Shown: positions 1 to 8,213 of the stretch, piece after piece
How positions within the stretch are numbered: position 1 is the stretch's first letter
Layout: each line of letters begins with the position of its first letter
Source: Propionibacterium australiense
GTDB lineage: Bacteria > Actinomycetota > Actinomycetes > Propionibacteriales > Propionibacteriaceae
DNA length: 64,000 bases
Direction: 5' to 3'
Assembly: GCF_003666605.1 (NCBI RefSeq)
Contig: NZ_RCIV01000004.1
Span: 1 to 64,000 of the forward strand
Notes under the pieces: model-generated
The model's database searches: none
What the model was told of the DNA's origin: nothing
Seen by the model: the letters and a program-made list of their open reading frames with translations, nothing else
Position numbers and translations under genes: made by a program

Positions 1-260
1 TGGCTGGGCCGGGCCCACCGGCGCCTGGCCGGGTGTGCCGGTCATCGGCCTGTAGTCGCTGGCGTTGTCTGCCCCGGGGGCCTGGTATGACTCGGACACC
101 GACACCGAATAATCCAAACCAGAATCATATATGGTGGTGTCACCATTGAACCGCGGCGTGTCAGAGCTGATACAACCGGGATCACTTGAATCGCAGCCAT
201 ATGCGATAGCTGGTTGTAATGTGAGACTTGCCGTAGCAAGTGCGAGTGAGGTCAAGACTG

Positions 261-276
<16 letters not shown>
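1..276 (-). CDS. Secreted protein of unknown function, N-terminal part (cut by window edge)
   Basis: The leftward frame is open from ATG 276 to the window edge, giving 92 visible codons. It begins MPRLITVLTSLALATASL and continues through a hydrophobic stretch to an AIA-YG junction, a good Sec signal peptide with signal peptidase I site near residue 25. The mature part is rich in Ser, Asp and Pro, with two Cys early on. The start lies inside the 3' end of the lipoprotein gene upstream (16-base overlap), so the two are probably translated together. Base composition is clearly lower in GC than most of the window. I do not recognise the family; the C-terminus is outside the window. Confidence 0.6.
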
Positions 277-1798
<1,522 letters not shown>

Positions 1799-1805
1799 GC
1801 CGCTC

Positions 1806-2510
1806 ATGTCTCGTGGCCTGAAGATCTCGTGCGGTCTCCTCGTCCTCGTCCTGGTGCTCGCCGGTGCGGCGGTCGGGATCTCGCGGTACGTGGCGATGCG
1901 CGCCGTGCAGTCCCGGGTCGCCGCCCAGCTGGGTGTCGATCCCTCGACGGTGCACGCCTCGACCTCCCAGTGGATCCTGGTGTCGGTGCTCACATCCGGA
2001 ACACTCGACGACCTGAGCCTCGACATCGACCGGGTCAACGTGAGCGTCCAGGGCCAGCAGCTGACGCTGCAGGCGGTCCATGGTGATTTCGCCGACCTGA
2101 GCCATGTCAGATCGGCCGATGAGCTGACGGCCGGTGTCCTCGATGCCTCGGCCGTCATGAGCTGGGACGACGTGAGCACGGCCTCGGGCATGTCCGTGAG
2201 CGCGGGAGAGGGCGGGACCATCCAGGCCACCACCTCGGTGGAGATCTTCGGCGCCGAGGTGCCGGTGACGGTGACGGCAGTGCCGACCGTCGCGTCCAGC
2301 GGCACGGTCACGCTCACCGACGCCCAGGTCTCGGTCGCCACCGTGGACCTGCCCGACACGCTCGTCCAGGCAGTCCTCGCCGATGCCCAGGACCGGCTCA
2401 TCCTCCCCGAGTTGCCCGGCGGGCTCGGCTATGCGGGCCTGGAGGCCACCGGGGATGGCATGAGGGTCGCGGTGAGCGGCCAGGACGTCACGTTGTCGAC
2501 GCTGTTCTGA
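1806..2510 (+). CDS. LmeA-like lipid-binding protein (DUF2993)
   Basis: A 234-residue protein with an N-terminal membrane/signal segment (about residues 5-24) followed by a beta-rich exported domain with repeated hydroxylated and Val residues. The pattern matches the DUF2993 family, whose mycobacterial member LmeA is a periplasmic phospholipid-binding protein needed for lipomannan elongation. It starts 7 bases after the dapB stop, so it is likely co-transcribed with dapB, although the functions are unrelated. The family call rests on overall pattern; the exact lipid or glycolipid role is inference. Confidence 0.75.
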   Translation: MSRGLKISCGLLVLVLVLAGAAVGISRYVAMRAVQSRVAAQLGVDPSTVHASTSQWILVSVLTSGTLDDLSLDIDRVNVSVQGQQLTLQAVHGDFADLSHVRSADELTAGVLDASAVMSWDDVSTASGMSVSAGEGGTIQATTSVEIFGAEVPVTVTAVPTVASSGTVTLTDAQVSVATVDLPDTLVQAVLADAQDRLILPELPGGLGYAGLEATGDGMRVAVSGQDVTLSTLF

Positions 2511-2612
2511 ACCGGCGGCACCCGGAACGGTGCGCTGCCGGAGGGCGCGTGCGAAGAGGGCGGCCCCGCCGCTGTCGTGCTGCGCGTCGGCGTGGTGAGC
2601 GGCCCTGCCTCA

Positions 2613-2882
2613 TCAGGGCGTGTAGCCGTCGGACTTCTTGCCGCCGAACTCGTCGAGCTTCTTCTTGACCTGGTCGAAGCCGCGCACGTCATCGAACTCG
2701 TCGGGCAGCAGCAGCCAGCCGATCAGGTAGACGAGGATGGCCCCGCCGAGGGTGACGAAGGCGAAGACTCCGAAGACGATGCGGACGATGTTGGGGTCGA
2801 TGCCGAGGTAGTCGCCGATACCGCCGGCGACACCGCTGATCATCCGGTGGTCGCGGCTCCTGGTGAGTTTCTTGGCGGCCAT
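2613..2882 (-). CDS. PspC-domain membrane protein (small)
   Basis: An 89-residue protein made of a single PspC domain: a basic N-terminus, the hallmark ISGVAGGIGDYLGIDP segment, then one or two hydrophobic helices ending LIGWLLLPDE, and a charged cytoplasmic tail. PspC domains sense or transmit membrane stress. It is the last of three genes joined by ATGA overlaps (start 2882 overlaps the stop of the gene before it), so it belongs to a leftward operon divergent from a PspC-fused histidine kinase. Confidence 0.9.
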   Translation of the reverse strand: MAAKKLTRSRDHRMISGVAGGIGDYLGIDPNIVRIVFGVFAFVTLGGAILVYLIGWLLLPDEFDDVRGFDQVKKKLDEFGGKKSDGYTP

Positions 2883-3193
2883 CAGTGTTCTCCTTCTTCT
2901 CTTGTGCCGTGCTCTCTTGCGTCACGTACTGGGTCTTTCGTGTCACGGATCACGGGGGCGCCGGGTGCCCCCGCCCCCGTGCTCCTGATTCTGCTCCTCG
3001 TGCCGGTACTGCCGACCATCAGCCCCAGCAGCCCAATGACGATGAGGGCCAGCGGGAAGCCGAAGCGCACGGCGTCATGGCTGACCAGGCGGTTCGAGGT
3101 GAGCACAGTCAGGATGGCGGCGACGATGAACAACAGCCCCCAGACGAAGGATGCGGAGCGCTGTGGGGCGCGCCCGTTGTCGGCCTGGCTCAT
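2882..3193 (-). CDS. Small two-helix membrane protein of the PspC operon
   Basis: A 103-residue protein with two predicted membrane helices (about residues 16-34 and 47-65) and a basic, Gly/Arg-rich C-terminal tail. No named domain is recognised. ATG 3193 overlaps the stop of the preceding gene as ATGA, and its own stop overlaps the next start in the same way, so the three proteins are almost certainly made together. A longer in-frame start at 3331 would run far into the preceding gene and is not supported. Confidence 0.8.
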   Translation of the reverse strand: MSQADNGRAPQRSASFVWGLLFIVAAILTVLTSNRLVSHDAVRFGFPLALIVIGLLGLMVGSTGTRSRIRSTGAGAPGAPVIRDTKDPVRDAREHGTREEGEH

Positions 3194-4305
3194 CGGGTCA
3201 CCTCCATCTGCGAGCGCACGAGCCGCACCGTCACGTGCAGGGGAGCGCTCGAGCGGGCCTCGGTGCCGCCGGTCCGGCCAGGGCCGGTCGTGATGCCGTT
3301 GGTCCACACGCCTGAGCCGATACTGGCGCAACCGCCGCCCGAGGGCAGGGTGAGTTCGGAGAAGAAGCAGCTGTACTCGATCGTGACGGTGCGGTTGCCG
3401 GGGGCGATGACGTGCACGCTCGAGTCGTGCACCTCGACCGTCACCTCGCTGCCCTGGGCCGGCAGGGAACCCAGGTCGAGAATCGTGTTCTGGTCCTTCA
3501 CGACAACCGCGTCGGAACTGCCCCAGCCCTGGTCCGCGTCGTAGCCACTGGACCGGGTCTGGAGGCCAAGGGTGGTGATGAAGGGCGTGTCGAGGATGAG
3601 GATGATGACGCCGAGAACGGCTCCCACGTCACGCAACAGACGTGAGATGCCCCACAGGCTCGTCAGGACCAGGCCGGCGCCGATCGTGCCGAGGGCCGCC
3701 GCGACGCCGCAGACCACACGGGCCAGGGGGCGTGCGTCGACGAGGAGGAACATGGCCGCGCCGGCCGCTGCCGCCGCCGGGAGCGTGATCCAGGTGATGA
3801 TCGTGACGGGTCTGGTACTGCGCGCCGGCGCTGGATGGGCCGCGGCGGCCCTGCGGCGGCGTTCGTGCGCGTCAATCGCCGGGCGGGCTAGCCGCATGAC
3901 GACGATGGCCAGTGCGATGAGAGCGGCCGGCCACCAGGTCAACGGGACGAGGGCACGCACGACCAAGACCGCGCCGGCGCAAGTCACCAGCAGCAGCACC
4001 GCGAAACCGAACCAGCCGGTTCCTCTGATGCCGGGCAGGGGCAGTTTGCCGGGATTGTGGACAGTGGGTGTGGTGAGCCACAGTGTGATGTAGCAGGCGA
4101 TGCCGAGCCCGGCGCTGAGGCCCGCCAGTACCGCGACCATGCGCACGAGCAGGGGATCGAGCCCGGTGCGTTCGGCGATGCCGGCACAGACACCGCTGAT
4201 GACGCCGTTGCCGGGGTCCCGGACGATGAGGCCGGCAGGGCCCCGGATCGGGGCCGGCGCGGTATCTGACGCCGTCGCGTCGCCCAGGCCGTGTCCGTTC
4301 CCCAT
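3190..4305 (-). CDS. PspC-domain multi-pass protein with LiaF-like C-terminal domain
   Basis: A 371-residue protein. Residues about 28-80 are a PspC domain (GVISGVCAGIAERTGLDP, then a helix ending in LWLTTP). Three to five further hydrophobic helices follow, and the C-terminal 120 residues are beta-rich (ILDLGSL, VEVHDSSVHVIAP), resembling the outward domain of LiaF/DUF4097-type proteins. The arrangement suggests an inhibitor or sensor partner for the divergently encoded PspC histidine kinase. ATG 4305 starts the homology; the longer frame to 4542 overlaps the kinase gene. The LiaF comparison is inference from architecture. Confidence 0.82.
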   Translation of the reverse strand: MGNGHGLGDATASDTAPAPIRGPAGLIVRDPGNGVISGVCAGIAERTGLDPLLVRMVAVLAGLSAGLGIACYITLWLTTPTVHNPGKLPLPGIRGTGWFGFAVLLLVTCAGAVLVVRALVPLTWWPAALIALAIVVMRLARPAIDAHERRRRAAAAHPAPARSTRPVTIITWITLPAAAAAGAAMFLLVDARPLARVVCGVAAALGTIGAGLVLTSLWGISRLLRDVGAVLGVIILILDTPFITTLGLQTRSSGYDADQGWGSSDAVVVKDQNTILDLGSLPAQGSEVTVEVHDSSVHVIAPGNRTVTIEYSCFFSELTLPSGGGCASIGSGVWTNGITTGPGRTGGTEARSSAPLHVTVRLVRSQMEVTR

Positions 4306-4442
4306 GAGTTCAAGTGTCGTGCATGTCGGAGGCCCCGCCCACGCCGGACCCCCTGAAATGACCCCCTGCTCGGAGTCGTCCTCTCGTCCAATCCCGGGCA
4401 GTGTCGTTTCCGCGCAGTCCCGCGGTGCGCAAAGATTGTGGC

Positions 4443-5813
4443 GTGAGGAATCCGGACGGGCCCTTCGCCGGGGAGCAGGGCACGGGCGCTGCGGTGCCCG
4501 TACCGGCGGCTGCCGGCCCGCGGCAGGCTCCCCACGGCCCATCTCCCGCGCGCCCTGCCGACGACTCGTCGGCTGGCCATCGCCCCTCCCGCCCCAGACT
4601 GCGACGTCCGCTTGACCAGCGGTGGTTCGGCGGCGTGTGCTCCGGTGTGGCCGAGCACCTCGGCTGGCCGGTGTGGATCGTGCGGGTGTGCTTCGTCATG
4701 CTCGTCGGCGCCGACTATCTCGGCATCATCTTCTACGGTCTGGCCTGGCTGCTCATTCCCGCCAAGGCGCCGTCGCACGAGGCTCCCGGACTGGAGATGG
4801 CCCGCCGCGCCGACATGCGACGCCCCACCCGAGGTACGCGCTCAGCGAACAAGGGTAGTGCGGTGGCGGTGCTCGTGCTGTGCGCCGGCGTGCTCATGCT
4901 CGTACGCATGCTGAACATCAGTCCGGGCGGGGTCTTCTTCTGGCCGATCATCCTGGCCTGCCTGGGGATCGCCCTGGTCTGGCGGCAGGCAGAATCACCT
5001 GAGTTCACGGTGGAGGACCACCGCACCCCGCGCTGGCTCGCCCCGCTCGTCAGCCAGGAGCGCTGGGCGCTGCTGGTGCGCATGGGCATGGCGCTGATCC
5101 TGCTCGGCGCGGCCATCTCGCTGCTCGCCTACAACCAGATCGGCCAGCCCTATCTGCCGTCCATGCTCGCCGTCGCGGCACTGACCCTCATCGGTTTCGG
5201 GGTCGTCGCCGCGCCCGCCGTGAACCGCATGCGGAACAATCTCGCGGCCGCCCGCGAGGCGAAGATCGTCTCGGACGCCCGGGCCGACATGGCCGCCCAC
5301 CTGCACGACTCCGTCCTGCAGACACTCGCTCTCATCCAGCGCCAGGCGGGCGACCCCAAGGCCGTCGCCTCCCTCGCCCGCCGCCAGGAACGCGAACTGC
5401 GCGCCTGGCTGTACGGCGAGCAACCGGGCCCCGAGACTGTCAAGGCGGCCCTGGTCGAGGCCGGCGCCGAGGTCGAGGACGAGCTCGGCGTCCCCATCGA
5501 GGTGGTCTGCGTCGGCGACGCGGAGAACACGCCCGGGCTGGAGGCCATGCTGCGGGCGGCCAGGGAGGCGATGGTGAACGCCTCGAAACATTCCGGCGCC
5601 ACCAAGATCGACGTCTACGCCGAGGTGGGGCCCGAGCTGGTCGAGGTGTTCGTTCGCGACCGGGGTAGGGGTTTTGATCCGAACCAGATCGGCGATGACC
5701 GGATGGGTGTGAAAAGATCGATCATTGAACGCATGGAACGCCACTGCGGCCGGGCGGTCATCCGAACGGCCCCTGGTGAAGGCACCGAAGTGAGACTGGA
5801 GATGATCCGATGA
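4443..5813 (+). CDS. PspC-fused sensor histidine kinase (HisKA_3 type)
   Basis: A membrane kinase of 456 residues if the GTG at 4443 is used; ATG 4401 would add 14 residues. After a proline-rich lead, residues about 54-108 form a PspC domain (WFGGVCSGVAEHLG), followed by several more hydrophobic helices, then a HisKA_3 dimerisation segment ADMAAHLHDSVLQTL with the phospho-accepting H288. A HATPase domain with RDRGRGFDP closes the protein. GTG 4443 is favoured because an AAGATT hexamer ends 5 bases before it, like other leaderless starts here. Its stop overlaps the response regulator start as ATGA. Probable role: sensing envelope stress. Confidence 0.9.
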   Translation: MRNPDGPFAGEQGTGAAVPVPAAAGPRQAPHGPSPARPADDSSAGHRPSRPRLRRPLDQRWFGGVCSGVAEHLGWPVWIVRVCFVMLVGADYLGIIFYGLAWLLIPAKAPSHEAPGLEMARRADMRRPTRGTRSANKGSAVAVLVLCAGVLMLVRMLNISPGGVFFWPIILACLGIALVWRQAESPEFTVEDHRTPRWLAPLVSQERWALLVRMGMALILLGAAISLLAYNQIGQPYLPSMLAVAALTLIGFGVVAAPAVNRMRNNLAAAREAKIVSDARADMAAHLHDSVLQTLALIQRQAGDPKAVASLARRQERELRAWLYGEQPGPETVKAALVEAGAEVEDELGVPIEVVCVGDAENTPGLEAMLRAAREAMVNASKHSGATKIDVYAEVGPELVEVFVRDRGRGFDPNQIGDDRMGVKRSIIERMERHCGRAVIRTAPGEGTEVRLEMIR

Positions 5814-6511
5814 CCAACCTCCCGCAGGCTCTCGTGAGTCCCGACCAGCCCGTGCACGAGGGGCCGTGGCGGGTCGTCCTCGTGGATGATCACGCGATCT
5901 TCCGTGCGGGTGTGCGCCACGAACTCACCAGCTCCGCGCCCGACCGGGTCGACGTCGTCGGCGAGGGCGAGGACGTGCCGAGTGCCGTCTCGGTCATCCT
6001 CGACACGAAGCCCGATGTCGTCCTGCTCGACGTCCACCTGCCCGGCGGCGGTGGCGCCGAGGTCGTCACCCGGGTGCACCGGAGCGAGCCGGAGATCACC
6101 TTCCTGGCCCTCTCGGTCTCCGACGCGGCCGAGGACGTCATCGGCGTCATCCGCTCCGGAGCCCGCGGCTACGTCACCAAGTCCATCAGCACCGACGACC
6201 TGGTCGACGCCATCAGCCGGGTCGCCACCGGCGACGCGGTGTTCAGCCCTCGCCTGGCCGGCTTCGTCCTGGACGCCTTCTCCGGCTCCATCTCGGTCGC
6301 CAGCGTCGACGAGGACCTCGACCGTCTCAGCCAGCGCGAACGCGAGGTCATGAAGCTCATCGCCCGCGGCTACACCTACAAGGAGGTCGCCAAGGAACTG
6401 TACATCTCGATCAAGACGGTCGAGACGCACGTGTCGAGCGTGCTGCGCAAGCTCCAGCTGTCGAACCGTCACGAGCTGACCAAGTGGGCCACTGACCGCA
6501 AGCTGGTCTGA
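5810..6511 (+). CDS. Response regulator, NarL/LuxR family
   Basis: The 233-residue partner of the PspC kinase. The receiver domain has the acidic pair in VLVDDHAIFRAG, the phospho-acceptor D74 in LLDVHLPGG and the Lys in YVTKSIS. A LuxR-type helix-turn-helix occupies about residues 171-226 (LSQREREVMKLIARGYTYKEVA). It is co-translated with the kinase through an ATGA overlap. Targets are likely to include the divergent PspC operon, which is inference. The last 19 bases of the gene, stop included, are duplicated immediately downstream. Confidence 0.95.
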   Translation: MTNLPQALVSPDQPVHEGPWRVVLVDDHAIFRAGVRHELTSSAPDRVDVVGEGEDVPSAVSVILDTKPDVVLLDVHLPGGGGAEVVTRVHRSEPEITFLALSVSDAAEDVIGVIRSGARGYVTKSISTDDLVDAISRVATGDAVFSPRLAGFVLDAFSGSISVASVDEDLDRLSQREREVMKLIARGYTYKEVAKELYISIKTVETHVSSVLRKLQLSNRHELTKWATDRKLV

Positions 6512-6530
6512 TGACCGCAAGCTGGTCTGA
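6493..6530 (+). repeat. 19-bp perfect tandem duplication at the end of the response regulator gene
   Basis: Two adjacent identical 19-base units (6493-6511 and 6512-6530), each beginning TGACCGCAAGC and ending GGTCTGA. The first copy contains the stop codon of the response regulator gene, so the protein is unaffected. It looks like a replication-slippage product. Confidence 0.95.
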
Positions 6531-6558
6531 GTCGAACCGTTCCTGACCCGGGCCGGGA

Positions 6559-7815
6559 TCAGAAGAACGGACGCCAGGGCGCCAGCAGCCCCTCGGTGAA
6601 CTTGGCTGCCGGGGTGCGCCGTTCCCAGCTCTCCAGGTCGATCTCACGGCAGTTCGTCAGATCGGTGACGAAGATCGTCTCGAGCGCGGCAGCGACCGCC
6701 GGGGAAATGATCTCGGCGTTGATCTCGTAGTTGCCCACCAGCGAGAGACGGTCGAGATTGGCGGTGCCGATCGTCGACCACTGCCCGTCGATCGTCGCGG
6801 TCTTCGCGTGGACCATGGCGTTCTGGTAGAGGAACAGTCTGATGCCGTCGCGCAGCATGCCCGAGTAGAAGCCCCGGCTCAGCCAGTCGGTGAGGATGTG
6901 GTTCGACTCGGCCGGGACGATGATCCGCACGTCGACCCCGCGTTTGGCGGCGCGGCCCAGGGCGGTCCGGAAATCATTGTCCGGGATCAGATAGGCCGTC
7001 GTCAGCCAGATGTTCTTCCGGGCCCGGTCGATCGCCTCCAGGTACATGTTCCGGATCGGGTAGACCGACCAGCGTGGCACGTTGCGCTGCACGGTGATCG
7101 GCCCGCCCCAGCTGCGGTGAATCGTGTCCGGAAGCTCGACACGGGAGGAGGGGCGCCACCAGAACAGGTGCACCGGGCGCATGTTCCAGTAGTCGATGAA
7201 GGCATTCTCGAACTCGGCCACGCAGGGGCCGGTGAAGCGGCCGTGGGTGTCACGCCATGAGTCGGCGTACAGGGAACCGATGTTGTAGCCGCCCATGAAC
7301 GCCACGGCGCCGTCGACGACGAGCAGCTTGCGGTGGTCGCGGCCCGAGTAGCGCAGGTTCCAGAAGGCGGCGGACTGGACCAGCGGGTGGGTCTTGACGT
7401 GCACCGCCGTGGGCAGCTCGAAGAAGCTGGGATCGACGACCATGTTCGCGAAAGTGTCGTAGACGACGTAGACCTCGACGCCCCGCTCGGCGGCACGGAT
7501 GAGCGCCCGCTTGAAACGCCGGCCCATCTCGTCGCCCTTCCAGATGAAGGTCTCGAAGTAGATGCGTTCGGTGGCCGTGTCGATCGCGGCGAGCATGTCG
7601 GGGTAGAGGTCCTCGCCGAACGAGTAGATCCTCACCTCGTCATGGTGGGCGATGGCCTCCGTCACCGGAAGGTGGGGGAACTCGGGCGGACCCTTGCGGC
7701 GTTTGCGCAGGTGGTCGTTGATCATGACGGCTGCTGCCGCGGTGACCTGGGCGGCCAGGACGGACACCGCGGTGATGCCGACGGCCCGTTTCACGCGACG
7801 AGGGATCAGGGGCAT
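6559..7815 (-). CDS. cls: Cardiolipin synthase / phospholipase D family protein
   Basis: A 418-residue protein with one N-terminal membrane helix (about residues 11-31) and two PLD-type HKD motifs: H161-x-K163 with D168, followed by GGYN, and H336-x-K338 with D343, followed by GTANLD. This is the layout of bacterial Cls enzymes, which condense phosphatidyl groups to make cardiolipin at the membrane. It is slightly shorter than E. coli ClsA because there is only one lead helix. A TAGAAT hexamer lies 6 bases before the ATG (7822-7827 on the top strand), so the mRNA is probably leaderless. Substrate choice cannot be read from sequence. Confidence 0.9.
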   Translation of the reverse strand: MPLIPRRVKRAVGITAVSVLAAQVTAAAAVMINDHLRKRRKGPPEFPHLPVTEAIAHHDEVRIYSFGEDLYPDMLAAIDTATERIYFETFIWKGDEMGRRFKRALIRAAERGVEVYVVYDTFANMVVDPSFFELPTAVHVKTHPLVQSAAFWNLRYSGRDHRKLLVVDGAVAFMGGYNIGSLYADSWRDTHGRFTGPCVAEFENAFIDYWNMRPVHLFWWRPSSRVELPDTIHRSWGGPITVQRNVPRWSVYPIRNMYLEAIDRARKNIWLTTAYLIPDNDFRTALGRAAKRGVDVRIIVPAESNHILTDWLSRGFYSGMLRDGIRLFLYQNAMVHAKTATIDGQWSTIGTANLDRLSLVGNYEINAEIISPAVAAALETIFVTDLTNCREIDLESWERRTPAAKFTEGLLAPWRPFF

Positions 7816-8213
7816 GCCGGGATTCTATGGGCAGCACCTGGTTCTGCCGTCCGGTACCCGCTGAACGGACGAGGGCCTGACCGGCAACTCGTTGCACCGA
7901 GGCAGGCCCTGGTCCCCGCGGGGACAGGCAGTTCGGCTGCCACCGGCTCAACGACACCTCGGTGGGGCTCCAGACGTCCGGGCAGGGGCAGCGTTTCCTG
8001 GTCACGCTGATGAATCAGCAGGTCTCCGGGGACGCATGCCGTGGCCGGGACGGTCCGGCCCGGACGCCCGATCCGGCGCTGTCCAGCGGCGCGGTACGTG
8101 CTGGCGGCCGAGCCCGCCGCTTGACTCGGAGGGGAGCGCCGAGGCGCTGCACCCGGCAGTCATGAGCAGCTGGGGCGCTCCAGTGTCCATGAGGCGCCTA
8201 CCATTGAGACGCC
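7816..8213. other. 398-base gap between divergent cls and pcrA, with clustered hairpins
   Basis: No credible gene. The cls -10 hexamer lies at 7822-7827 and the pcrA one (TACCAT) at 8199-8204. Between them, 7873-7965 holds four perfect inverted repeats in a row: 7873-7879 with 7903-7909, 7912-7917 with 7920-7925, 7927-7931 with 7937-7941, and 7940-7945 with 7960-7965. A separate 6-bp inverted repeat GCTGAT/ATCAGC is at 8006-8019. No SRP, RNase P, tmRNA or tRNA signature was found. Confidence 0.5.

Noticed and set aside
7816-8213. Known ncRNA (SRP RNA, RNase P RNA, tmRNA, 6C RNA) in the cls-pcrA gap
   Set aside because: Diagnostic sequences for these RNAs were looked for by eye and not seen; the hairpins are reported only as an unknown structured stretch.
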